From Ascaris suum (taxonomy: Eukaryota > Nematoda > Chromadorea > Rhabditida > Ascarididae): a stretch of 64,000 bases of DNA. How positions within the stretch are numbered: the stretch's first letter is position 1; every line of letters starts with the position of its first letter. Under the pieces are notes generated by a model. The model saw only the letters and a list, made by a program, of their open reading frames with translations. It ran no database searches and was not told the DNA's origin. The position numbers and the translations under genes are program-made. Below are positions 40,624 to 55,600 of the stretch, piece by piece. The DNA lies in the NCBI GenBank assembly GCA_013433145.1, contig CM024190.1, forward strand, positions 7,540,120 through 7,604,119. The letters are read 5' to 3'.

Positions 40624-43600
40624 TTAAACTACTGTAGCGACTCGCTGGGCAAAGTGCACTTTTTTAGCTTTCAAATCGCCTCTCGCTTCTCCTGAACGCA
40701 TGCGCTTCGACATTTCAGGCTCATGAACGGTGCCACCGGAGCGCCGCCTTTTTTTCGACGGAGGCTCGGCTGACTGATTCTGACCCTCTCCTCCTCCATG
40801 GCTCAATCTATAATACTCATAGCGACAGCATATAATAATCACACCTCTCTTCTTTTCAAGATATTCAATAAGTGAAATACAAGGAAACGAAAGTCAAAAA
40901 AAAAAAACAGACAAACATTTCAAAACAGAGCAACTGCTACACGTTCGTCGCAGTTGAATAAATTCTGTATGGATTTGAATTAAGGACTTCCATCAGAGAT
41001 TCCAACTCATTCTTGCCGGCTGAATTCATCCTAGCAGTTTATTAAAAAGCTCCATTTCGCCGCTCTCCTTACAAACTAAACAGAACACTAACACTGCGCG
41101 GGTATCATCCTTACGTAACGACCGTTATTAGAAATTACTACCGCGACAGAATGCCTTGACACAAAAAAAATACAGCTACTCAACACATTCGATCATCTGA
41201 CGTCATTCAAGCAACTCGATATACCACAAAATCAGAACACGGAACTGCCATAGCTGCATCAGCAGACAGGTTTTTCGAGTTCATGTTTTGCAAACAGCAA
41301 CCGCATGAGTTTGAACAAAGCGCTTGGGCTTTCCATAAAAAAAAAAGACCACCGCACCAACCCTTCACTTTCGTGTTAAGGGCTTTTATAAATCCCAATT
41401 CAACAAGAGCGATCCCTCGTGATGTTGTACAAAATTGCTACCTATTCCTGTACTCAAGTATCACCTCCAACAGAACACCAGTAGTCAAGATTTTCCAAGA
41501 CAGAGAAGCGAATTTTAAAACCCCCACTTCCATTTTCGAAACTGGCCAGGTACGATGACAGTATCTGAGGTTTCAGACCAGTGAAAACGAATAATGAATT
41601 TTAAGATGGAAACGGAGCATGCTGTTCAGGATGGAGGACTATGTGCGACACAGCCTATTTCTTCTCTCCGAAGTATATATGGGGCCAGCTATTACAGGGA
41701 AAGGATTTAACAAGAAACTTTATTCTTAAAAGTGAGTCCTCTATCAAAATAGTTGCACTGCTGTCCCGAAAGAAACAGAAGTCCAGTCAGGACTTAGCGA
41801 GGGATGGGGGAGGAGGTGTTTAACTGGTCATAACTGATTAGTGCATATGTTTAAGAAAAAAGACACATTTGAACGTTTCAGCATAGGATCCATACAAACT
41901 GATGACTGAATTGAAAAACCCACAAGTGCCCACACCTATCAGGAGAAGGAGTGAATTTGGCCAACTCATCCTATTCAGGTTCTACTCTGCATGAAGAAGA
42001 GATATAGTGAAAAGGATAAAAATATCCCAGAAGAGACGCTTACCTTTTCTTATGTAACAGATTTGCTTGCTGTTCTTCCCGTCCATCATCGCCCTCCCCA
42101 GTGACCGCTCTCTGCCTGTTGATGATCCTCTGCTTTTCCTCACTAATTGCCGCCTCAGCTGCAGCCTTTTTCTCAGCTATTGCCTTTAGTCGTCGAATGA
42201 CACGATGCTCATTTTCCTTCTGTTGCCGCTCCTTCACTTTCCTTAAAAGCGCTGCTGCTTTACTTATTCAATAACGGTGCCGCTATCAATTGATATTGAA
42301 GGATTTAGCTGGAAATTACAGCATCCAGGATCGGATATGGAAATGCTAGCTGCCTGGAAATTGTTTCAAATTCTGTTGTAGCCTATGCCCACTTCCTCCT
42401 CATTAGAAAACACACAGAAAGTTCCCCTACATTAAGTCACGATTTCCTGCATTTCAAAACATCACCGATACGTCAGAAAAACCCACTTCTTTTTCGAAAT
42501 GTTTCTGCGCAATTCCATAAGCTCATTGGCAGTTTTCTGCATATAAGAGTGGTACAGCACTTCACCCTCGTTAACGCCATCCTCCACTTTCATCAGTACC
42601 ATTGTCAATCGAGGTCCGAGTTCTACTAATCTGAAAAACGGTGCAATAAGCACACATGGTTTTGAAAATAGAGCCTATCAATATAGGTCATGGCCACTGA
42701 TATATATAACCACACGAAGCTTCCGACTAATTTTGACGACTTCCGTGGATTTCGTTCTAAAATAAAAGAAAAACATTCGACGGATAATCTGGCCTAATCT
42801 TAGAAACCATTTCATCTTTTTCCTCGCTATCATGCCTTAAAGTTGCTACACATTCCCCTCTTTCTCTCTCCCATGCCCAGCACCACCAGGTTTGCAGTTG
42901 TCTTATAATGTTGCGTGATACAAAAATCAGAATAGAGCTAAGCGAGTTTCTCATTCATTTATTTTTTTTATAGGAGCAATCACCGATCTGATCCATAAAC
43001 CCGCCTTCGTAATATTAAAAATACCAATGACCTTACTGTATTAATCATTATTCTGATTAGGACTAGCGCGTGTTACACTTATTCACATATCACACCTTTC
43101 CACATCTTACTCGAAGCATTTGCAAAAAACCGGATCAAAATTCGTAAATCGCGGGTTGAGATATGACACAGGAGAAATCAGCGACGCGTACAACAACGCA
43201 CGCGCCGCTGCACCTCCCCTCGCATCTTTTCCCACACACCACATCACTCACCAAGTCAAAGCAAGACAGTAGGAGAAGCAATATACAACAGACTCGCGCC
43301 TTCGGCGCTATAACGTAAACGAAAGGGTGAAATAGCTTACGATCATCTGCGTTAAATAGATCCCTCTAACCTTCTAAACGTTCATAATAAAGTTAACATC
43401 ATTCGAAGGATTGATGCACAAGGGGGCTGCCGCCCCTTGAACGTCCCGCCTTCCGTGTGCAGCTGGTGTTATGGGGAGAGGGAAAAATCGTTTCTGTGAT
43501 CCTCTCACATTTGTTTCCATTTACTCACGCAATGCTATTTCCAAAAATTACGGGAAAACTAGCGCCCCGCACGTTACGGATCCTTCCAAAGCATCTCCCT

Positions 43601-46600
43601 GCCGAGTCGAATGGTACAAGATTTTCCAGAAAAATTTTCATATTCAAGATTTTCTTCGTCGCCCAGCATATAGCCGACAACAAGCGCCACATGACTGCAC
43701 AGGTAACCCAAAAACATGAAGGCAAAGTGGATCAAAATGTGAAGCTAGATCAAAGCAGAACAAAATATCAAGACAGATCGAAGTAGACCAAAATGTGAAG
43801 GAAGATATGAAGGCAGACCAAAGTATCAAGGCAGATCAAAATATGAAGGCACGTAAAGGAGGTCAGAGCAGATCAAAATGTGGACGTAGATCAAAGTGTG
43901 AATGTACCTCAAATTGCCAAGGTAGATCAAAGCATCAAAGAAGATCAAAATGTCAACGAAGATCAAACTACCAAAGTAGATCAAAATGTGAGGGTAGATC
44001 AAAGCATCAAAACGAGATCAAAATGTAAAGGTAGATCAAAACGTGAAGGCAGATCAAAACCTCAAAGTATATACATCGATAATTTGACCGACATTTAGGT
44101 TTTGATCCCATTTCATAGTTCGATCTACCTTCACATTTTGATCTACTTTCATATTTTGATCTACTATCACATTTTGATCTACTTTGATGCTTCGGTCTAC
44201 TTACACATCTTGATCTACCTTAACATTCTCATGTACTTTGATCTGCGTTCACCTAATTTCACATTTTGACCTATTCGACACTGATCGATCCTCACATTGT
44301 GATCTACCTCCACATCTTGATCCACTCTGATCTACCCCCACACTGCGATGTACTTTGATATTTTGATCTCGATTGACACCTTGATCTACTTTGATGCTTT
44401 GATATACCTTCATATTCTGATCTGCTCCGATCTACCCCAAGGTTTTCATCCACTTTGATACTTTGGTCTACCTCAACGTCTTGATCCACTCTGATAGATC
44501 GGTCAACCTGCATATTTTGATCTACTTCTATCTACCCTCAGATTTTGATCTACCTTGACACTTTGACCTGCTCTCAAATACTGATCTGCAGCTGATCTGC
44601 AGCCTACTTTGATACTTTGATCTACCCTCACATTTTGATCTACTCTTATACGTTGAACTGCGTTCATATTTTCATCTACCTTCGTATTTTGATCTACTTT
44701 CATCTACCTTCACAATTCGACTCACTCACATACAATGATGTACCTACATGTTTTGATCTACTTTGATCTACCTCCACATTTTGATCTACTCTGATGCATT
44801 GATCAACGCTCATATTGTGATCCGCCTTCGTATATTGATCTACTTTCACCTACCCTCACATTTTGATATACTTTGGTACTTTGATCTACGCACACATTTT
44901 TTCAACTGTGATACTTTCACCTGCCTTCAGATATTGTTCTACTCTGATATATTATTCAACCTCCATATTTTGGTCAGCTTCGATCTACCCTCATATTTTG
45001 ATCTACATTGATACTTTGATCTACCTTCGCAATTTCGTCCCTTTGGTCTACCCTCACACGGTGACCTATTTTGATACTTTAATCTACCTTGACACTTCGA
45101 TCTGCTTTGATACACTGATCTATTGTCAGGCTTTGACGTAGTTTGATACTTTGACCTACCTCTACATTTTGATCCACTCTGATACATTGATCTACCTTCA
45201 TATTGTGATCTACCTTCGTATTTTGATCTGCTTTCATCTACCCTCACATTTTGACATACTCTGATTATTTGATCTACGTTCACATTTCGTCTACTTTGAT
45301 GTTTTGATGTATTCTCACATTTTCATATACTTTGATACTTTGATCTACGTTCACGTTTGGCATACCTTGATAACTTGATCTACCGTCACGTTTTGATCCA
45401 CTCTGATAGATCGGTCAACCTGCATATTTTGATCTACTTCTATCTACCCTCAGATTTTGATCTACCTTGACACTTTGACCTGCTCTCAAATACTGATCTG
45501 CAGCTGATCTGCAGCCTACTTTGATACTTTGATCTACCCTCACATTTTGATCTACTCTTATACGTTGAACTGCGTTCATATTTTCATCTACCTTCGTATT
45601 TTGATCTACTTTCATCTACCTTCACAATTCGACTCACTCACATACAATGATGTACCTACATGTTTTGATCTACTTTGATCTACCTCCACATTTTGATCTA
45701 CTCTGATGCATTGATCAACGCTCATATTGTGATCCGCCTTCGTATATTGATCTACTTTCACCTACCCTCACATTTTGATATACTTTGGTACTTTGATCTA
45801 CGCACACATTTTTTCAACTGTGATACTTTCACCTGCCTTCAGATATTGTTCTACTCTGATATATTATTCAACCTCCATATTTTGGTCAGCTTCGATCTAC
45901 CCTCATATTTTGATCTACATTGATACTTTGATCTACCTTCGCAATTTCGTCTTTGGTCTACCCTCACACGGTGACCTATTTTGATACTTTAATCTACCTT
46001 GACACTTCGATCTGCTTTGATACACTGATCTATTGTCAGGCTTTGACGTAGTTTGATACTTTGACCTACCTCTACATTTTGATCCACTCTGATACATTGA
46101 TCTACCTTCATATTGTGATCTACCTTCGTATTTTGATCTGCTTTCATCTACCCTCACATTTTGACATACTCTGATTATTTGATCTACGTTCACATTTCGT
46201 CTACTTTGATGTTTTGATGTATTCTCACATTTTCATATACTTTGATACTTTGATCTACGTTCACGTTTGGCATACCTTGATAACTTGATCTACCGTCACG
46301 TTTTGATCCACTCTGATAGATCGGTCAACCTGCATATTTTGATCTACTTCTATCTACCCTCAGATTTTGATCTACCTTGACACTTTGACCTGCTCTCAAA
46401 TACTGATCTGCAGCTGATCTGCAGCCTACTTTGATACTTTGATCTACCCTCACATTTTGATCTACTCTTATACGTTGAACTGCGTTCATATTTTCATCTA
46501 CCTTCGTATTTTGATCTACTTTCATCTACCTTCACAATTCGACTCACTCACATACAATGATGTACCTACATGTTTTGATCTACTTTGATCTACCTCCACA

Positions 46601-49600
46601 TTTTGATCTACTCTGATGCATTGATCAACGCTCATATTGTGATCCGCCTTCGTATATTGATCTACTTTCACCTACCCTCACATTTTGATATACTTGGTAC
46701 TTTGATCTACGCACATTTTTTCAACTGTGACACTTTCACCTGCCTTCAGATATTGTTCTACTCTGATATATTATTCAACCTCCATATTTTGGTCAGCTTC
46801 GATCTACCCTCATATTTTGATCTACATTGATACTTTGATCTACTTCGCAATTTCGTCCCTTTGGTCTACCCTCACACGGTGACCTATTTTGATACTTTAA
46901 TCTACCTTGACACTTCGATCTGCTTTGATACACTGATCTATTGTCAGGCTTTGACGTAGTTTGATACTTTGACCTACCTCTACATTTTGATCCACTCTGA
47001 TACATTGATCTACCTTCATATTGTGATCTACCTTCGTATTTTGATCTGCTTTCATCTACCCTCACATTTTGACATACTCTGATTATTTGATCTACGTTCA
47101 CATTTCGTCTACTTTGATGTTTTGATGTATTCTCACATTTTCATATACTTTGATACTTTGATCTACGTTCACGTTTGGCATACCTTGATAACTTGATCTA
47201 CCGTCACGTTTTGATCCACTCTGATAGATCGGTCAACCTGCATATTTTGATCTACTTCTATCTACCCTCAGATTTTGATCTACCTTGACACTTTGACCTG
47301 CTCTCAAATACTGATCTGCAGCTGATCTGCAGCCTACTTTGATACTTTGATCTACCTCACATTTTGATCTACTCTGATGCGCTGATCTGCATGCATATTG
47401 TGACCTACCTTCATATTTCGATATACTTCGAACTACCCTCATACTTTGATTTACATTGACATTTTAAGCTACCTTCATAATTTGGTCCCCTTGGTCTACC
47501 CTCCCAATGTGACCTACTTTGATACTTTGATCTACCCCCACATTTTGATCTACTCTTATACGTTGAACTGCGTTCATATTCTCATCTACCTTCGTATTTT
47601 GATCTACTTTCATCTACATTCACATTTTGATATACTTTAACACTGATCTACGTCCACATTCGGTGTCTACTTTGACATTTCGATCTGATGTCACATTCTG
47701 ATCTACTTTGATACTTTGATCTACCTTCACAATTTCGTCCTTTGGTCTACCCTCACACGGTGACCTATTTTGATACTTTAATCTACCTTGATACTTCGAT
47801 CTGCTTTGATACACTGATCTATTGTCAGGCTTTGACGTAGTTCGATACTTTGACCTACCTCTACATTTTGATCCACTCTGATACATTGATCTACCTTCAT
47901 ATTGTGATCTACCTTCGTATTTTGATCTGCTTTCATCTACCCTCACATTTTGACATACTCTGATTATTTGATCTACGTTCACATTTCGTCTACTTTGATG
48001 TTTTGATGTATTCTCACATTTTCATATACTTTGATACTTTGATCTACGTTCACGTTTGGCATACCTTGATAACTTGATCTACCGTCACGTTTTGATCCAC
48101 TCTGATAGATCGGTCAACCTGCATATTTTGATCTACTTCTATCTACCCTCAGATTTTGATCTACCTTGACACTTTGACCTGCTCTCAAATACTGATCTGC
48201 AGCTGATCTGCAGCCTACTTTGATACTTTGATCTACCCTCACATTTTGATCTACTCTTATACGTTGAACTGCGTTCATATTTTCATCTACCTTCGTATTT
48301 TGATCTACTTTCATCTACCTTCACAATTCGACTCACTCACATACAATGATGTACCTACATGTTTTGATCTACTTTGATCTACCTCCACATTTTGATCTAC
48401 TCTGATGCATTGATCAACGCTCATATTGTGATCCGCCTTCGTATATTGATCTACTTTCACCTACCCTCACATTTTGATATACTTTGGTACTTTGATCTAC
48501 GCACACATTTTTTCAACTGTGATACTTTCACCTGCCTTCAGATATTGTTCTACTCTGATATATTATTCAACCTCCATATTTTGGTCAGCTTCGATCTACC
48601 CTCATATTTTGATCTACATTGATACTTTGATCTACCTTCGCAATTTCGTCCCTTTGGTCTACCCTCACACGGTGACCTATTTTGATACTTTAATCTACCT
48701 TGACACTTCGATCTGCTTTGATACACTGATCTATTGTCAGGCTTTGACGTAGTTCGATACTTTGACCTACCTCTACATTTTGATCCACTCTGATACATTG
48801 ATCTACCTTCATATTGTGATCTACCTTCGTATTTTGATCTGCTTTCATCTACCCTCACATTTTGACATACTCTGATTATTTGGTCTACGTTCACATTTCG
48901 TCTACTTTGATGTTTTGATGTATTCTCACATTTTCATATACTTTGATACTTTGATCTACGTTCACGTTTGGCATACCTTGATAACTTGATCTACCGTCAC
49001 GTTTTGATCCACTCTGATAGATCGGTCAACCTGCATATTTTGATCTACTTCTATCTACCCTCAGATTTTGATCTACCTTGACACTTTGACCTGCTCTCAA
49101 ATACTGATCTGCAGCTGATCTGCAGCCTACTTTGATACTTTGATCTACCCTCACATTTTTATCTACTCTGATGCACTGATCTGCATGCATATTGTGACCT
49201 ACCTTCATATTTCGATATACTTCGAACCACCCTCATACCTTGATTTACATTGACATTTTAAGCTACCTTCATAATTTGGTCCCCCTTGGTCTACCCTCCA
49301 ATGTGACCTACTTTGATACTTTGATCTACCCCCACATTTTGATCTACTCTTATACGTTGAACTGCGTTCATATTCTCATCTACCTTCGTATTTTGATCTA
49401 CTTTCATCTACCCTCACATTTTGATATACTTTAACACTGATCTACGTCCACATTCGGTGTCTACTTTGACATTTCGATCTGATGTCACATTTGATCTACT
49501 TTGATACTTTGATCTACCTTCACAATTTCGTCCCTTTGGTCTACCCTCACACGGTGACCTATTTTGATACTTTAATCTACCTTGATACTTCGATCTGCTT

Positions 49601-52600
49601 TGATACACTGATCTATTGTCAGGCTTTGACGTAGTTCGATACTTTGACCTACCTCTACATTTTGATCCACTCTGATACATTGATCTACCTTCATATTGTG
49701 ATCTACCTTCGTATTTTGATCTGCTTTCATCTACCCTCACATTTTGACATACTCTGATTATTTGATCTACGTTCACATTTCGTCTACTTTGATGTTTTGA
49801 TGTATTCTCACATTTTCATATACTTTGATACTTTGATCTACGTTCACGTTTGGCATACCTTGATAACTTGATCTACCGTCACGTTTTGATCCACTCTGAT
49901 AGATCGGTCAACCTGCATATTTTGATCTACTTCTATCTACCCTCAGATTTTGATCTACCTTGACACTTTGACCTGCTCTCAAATACTGATCTGCAGCTGA
50001 TCTGCAGCCTACTTTGATACTTTGATCTACCCTCACATTTTGATCTACTCTTATACGTTGAACTGCGTTCATATTTTCATCTACCTTCGTATTTTGATCT
50101 ACTTTCATCTACCTTCACAATTCGACTCACTCACATACAATGATGTACCTACATGTTTTGATCTACTTTGATCTACCTCACATTTTGATCTACTCTGATG
50201 CATTGATCAACGCTCATATTGTGATCCGCCTTCGTATATTGATCTACTTTCACCTACCCTCACATTTTGATATACTTTGGTACTTTGATCTACGCACACA
50301 TTTTTTCAACTGTGATACTTTCACCTGCCTTCAGATATTGTTCTACTCTGATATATTATTCAACCTCCATATTTTGGTCAGCTTCGATCTACCCTCATAT
50401 TTTGATCTACATTGATACTTTGATCTACCTTCGCAATTTCGTCCCTTTGGTCTACCCTCACACGGTGACCTATTTTGATACTTTAATCTACCTTGACACT
50501 TCGATCTGCTTTGATACACTGATCTATTGTCAGGCTTTGACGTAGTTCGATACTTTGACCTACCTCTACATTTTGATCCACTCTGATACATTGATCTACC
50601 TTCATATTGTGATCTACCTTCGTATTTTGATCTGCTTTCATCTACCCTCACATTTTGACATACTCTGATTATTTGATCTACGTTCACATTTCGTCTACTT
50701 TGATGTTTTGATGTATTCTCACATTTTCATATACTTTGATACTTTGATCTACGTTCACGTTTGGCATACCTTGATAACTTGATCTACCGTCACGTTTTGA
50801 TCCACTCTGATAGATCGGTCAACCTGCATATTTTGATCTACTTCTATCTACCCTCAGATTTTGATCTACCTTGACACTTTGACCTGCTCTCAAATACTGA
50901 TCTGCAGCTGATCTGCAGCCTACTTTGATACTTTGATCTACCCTCACATTTTTATCTACTCTGATGCACTGATCTGCATGCATATTGTGACCTACCTTCA
51001 TATTTCGATATACTTCGAACCACCCTCATACCTTGATTTACATTGACATTTTAAGCTACCTTCATAATTTGGTCCCCCTTGGTCTACCCTCCCAATGTGA
51101 CCTACTTTGATACTTTGATCTACCCCCACATTTTGATCTACTCTTATACGTTGAACTGCGTTCATATTCTCATCTACCTTCGTATTTTGATCTACTTTCA
51201 TCTACCCTCACATTTTGATATACTTTAACACTGATCTACGTCCACATTCGGTGTCTACTTTGAATTTCGATCTGATGTCACATTCTGATCTACTTTGATA
51301 CTTTGATCTACCTTCACAATTTCGTCCTTTGGTCTACCTCACACGGTGACCTATTTTGATACTTTAATCTACCTTGATACTTCGATCTGCTTTGATACAC
51401 TGATCTATTGTCAGGCTTTGACGTAGTTCGATACTTTGACCTACCTCTACATTTTGATCCACTCTGATACATTGATCTACCTTCATATTGTGATCTACCT
51501 TCGTATTTTGATCTGCTTTCATCTACCCTCACATTTTGACATACTCTGATTATTTGATCTACGTTCACATTTCGTCTACTTTGATGTTTTGATGTATTCT
51601 CACATTTTCATATACTTTGATACTTTGATCTACGTTCACGTTTGGCATACCTTGATAACTTGATCTACCGTCACGTTTTGATCCACTCTGATAGATCGGT
51701 CAACCTGCATATTTTGATCTACTTCTATCTACCCTCAGATTTTGATCTACCTTGACACTTTGACCTGCTCTCAAATACTGATCTGCAGCTGATCTGCAGC
51801 CTACTTTGATACTTTGATCTACCCTCACATTTTGATCTACTCTTATACGTTGAACTGCGTTCATATTTTCATCTACCTTCGTATTTTGATCTACTTTCAT
51901 CTACCTTCACAATTCGACTCACTCACATACAATGATGTACCTACATGTTTTGATCTACTTTGATCTACCTCCACATTTTGATCTACTCTGATGCATTGAT
52001 CAACGCTCATATTGTGATCCGCCTTCGTATATTGATCTACTTTCACCTACCCTCACATTTTGATATACTTTGGTACTTTGATCTACGCACACATTTTTTC
52101 AACTGTGATACTTTCACCTGCCTTCAGATATTGTTCTACTCTGATATATTATTCAACCTCCATATTTTGGTCAGCTTCGATCTACCCTCATATTTTGATC
52201 TACATTGATACTTTGATCTACCTTCGCAATTTCGTCCCTTTGGTCTACCCTCACACGGTGACCTATTTTGATACTTTAATCTACCTTGACACTTCGATCT
52301 GCTTTGATACACTGATCTATTGTCAGGCTTTGACGTAGTTCGATACTTTGACCTACCTCTACATTTTGATCCACTCTGATACATTGATCTACCTTCATAT
52401 TGTGATCTACCTTCGTATTTTGATCTGCTTTCATCTACCCTCACATTTTGACATACTCTGATTATTTGATCTACGTTCACATTTCGTCTACTTTGATGTT
52501 TTGATGTATTCTCACATTTTCATATACTTTGATACTTTGATCTACGTTCACGTTTGGCATACCTTGATAACTTGATCTACCGTCACGTTTTGATCCACTC

Positions 52601-55600
52601 TGATAGATCGGTCAACCTGCATATTTTGATCTACTTCTATCTACCCTCAGATTTTGATCTACCTTGACACTTTGACCTGCTCTCAAATACTGATCTGCAG
52701 CTGATCTGCAGCCTACTTTGATACTTTGATCTACCCTCACATTTTTATCTACTCTGATGCACTGATCTGCATGCATATTGTGACCTACCTTCATATTTCG
52801 ATATACTTCGAACCACCCTCATACCTTGATTTACATTGACATTTTAAGCTACCTTCATAATTTGGTCCCCCTTGGTCTACCCTCCCAATGTGACCTACTT
52901 TGATACTTTGATCTACCCCCACATTTTGATCTACTCTTATACGTTGAACTGCGTTCATATTTCATCTACCTTCGTATTTTGATCTACTTTCATCTACCCT
53001 CACATTTTGATATACTTTAACACTGATCTACGTCCACATTCGGTGTCTACTTTGACATTTCGATCTGATGTCACATTCTGATCTACTTTGATACTTTGAT
53101 CTACCTTCACAATTTCGTCCCTTTGGTCTACCCTCACACGGTGACCTATTTTGATACTTTAATCTACCTTGATACTTCGATCTGCTTTGATACACTGATC
53201 TATTGTCAGGCTTTGACGTAGTTCGATACTTTGACCTACCTCTACATTTTGATCCACTTGATACATTGATCTACCTTCATATTGTGATCTACCTTCGTAT
53301 TTTGATCTGCTTTCATCTACCCTCACATTTGACATTACTCTGATTATTTGATCTACGTTCACATTTCGTCTACTTTGATGTTTTGATGTATTCTCACATT
53401 TTCATATACTTTGATACTTTGATCTACGTTCACGTTTGGCATACCTTGATAACTTGATCTACCGTCACGTTTTGATCCACTCTGATAGATCGGTCAACCT
53501 GCATATTTTGATCTACTTCTATCTACCCTCAGATTTTGATCTACCTTGACACTTTGACCTGCTCTCAAATACTGATCTGCAGCTGATCTGCAGCCTACTT
53601 TGATACTTTGATCTACCCTCACATTTTGATCTACTCTTATACGTTGAACTGCGTTCATATTTTCATCTACCTTCGTATTTTGATCTACTTTCATCTACCT
53701 TCACAATTCGACTCACTCACATACAATGATGTACCTACATGTTTTGATCTACTTTGATCTACCTCCACATTTTGATCTACTCTGATGCATTGATCAACGC
53801 TCATATTGTGATCCGCCTTCGTATATTGATCTACTTTCACCTACCCTCACATTTTGATATACTTTGGTACTTTGATCTACGCACACATTTTTTCAACTGT
53901 GATACTTTCACCTGCCTTCAGATATTGTTCTACTCTGATATATTATTCAACCTCCATATTTTGGTCAGCTTCGATCTACCCTCATATTTTGATCTACATT
54001 GATACTTTGATCTACCTTCGCAATTTCGTCCCTTTGGTCTACCCTCACACGGTGACCTATTTTGATACTTTAATCTACCTTGACACTTCGATCTGCTTTG
54101 ATACACTGATCTATTGTCAGGCTTTGACGTAGTTCGATACTTTGACCTACCTCTACATTTTGATCCACTCTGATACATTGATCTACCTTCATATTGTGAT
54201 CTACCTTCGTATTTTGATCTGCTTTCATCTACCCTCACATTTTGACATACTCTGATTATTTGATCTACGTTCACATTTCGTCTACTTTGATGTTTTGATG
54301 TATTCTCACATTTTCATATACTTTGATACTTTGATCTACGTTCACGTTTGGCATACCTTGATAACTTGATCTACCGTCACGTTTTGATCCACTCTGATAG
54401 ATCGGTCAACCTGCATATTTTGATCTACTTCTATCTACCCTCAGATTTTGATCTACCTTGACACTTTGACCTGCTCTCAAATACTGATCTGCAGCTGATC
54501 TGCAGCCTACTTTGATACTTTGATCTACCCTCACATTTTTATCTACTCTGATGCACTGATCTGCATGCATATTGTGACCTACCTTCATATTTCGATATAC
54601 TTCGAACCACCCTCATACCTTGATTTACATTGACATTTTAAGCTACCTTCATAATTTGGTCCCCTTGGTCTACCCTCCCAATGTGACCTACTTTGATACT
54701 TTGATCTACCCCACATTTTGATCTACTCTTATACGTTGAACTGCGTTCATATTCTCATCTACCTTCGTATTTTGATCTACTTTCATCTACCCTCACATTT
54801 TGATATACTTTAACACTGATCTACGTCACATTCGGTGTCTACTTTGACATTTCGATCTGATGTCACATTCTGATCTACTTTGATACTTTGATCTACCTTC
54901 ACAATTTCGTCCCTTTGGTCTACCCTCACGGTGACCTATTTTGATACTTTAATCTACCTTGATACTTCGATCTGCTTTGATACACTGATCTATTGTCAGG
55001 CTTTGACGTAGTTCGATACTTTGACCTACCTCTACATTTTGATCCACTCTGATACATTGATCTACCTTCATATTGTGATCTACCTTGTATTTTGATCTGC
55101 TTTCATCTACCCTCACATTTTGACATACTCTGATTATTTGATCTACGTTCACATTTCGTCTACTTTGATGTTTTGATGTATTCTCACATTTTCATATACT
55201 TTGATACTTTGATCTACGTTCACGTTTGGCATACCTTGATAACTTGATCTACCGTCACGTTTTGATCCACTCTGATAGATCGGTCAACCTGCATATTTTG
55301 ATCTACTTCTATCTACCCTCAGATTTTGATCTACCTTGACACTTTGACCTGCTCTCAAATACTGATCTGCAGCTGATCTGCAGCCTACTTTGATACTTTG
55401 ATCTACCTCACATTTTGATCTACTCTTATACGTTGAACTGCGTTCATATTTTCATCTACCTTCGTATTTTGATCTACTTTCATCTACCTTCACAATTCGA
55501 CTCACTCACATACAATGATGTACCTACATGTTTTGATCTACTTTGATCTACCTCCACATTTTGATCTACTCTGATGCATTGATCAACGCTCATATTGTGA

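Noticed and set aside
43457..43786. 109-codon plus-strand frame at the left edge of the array
   Set aside because: Its end is satellite sequence and the rest shows no recognisable domain; it lies within the Peter Pan intron.
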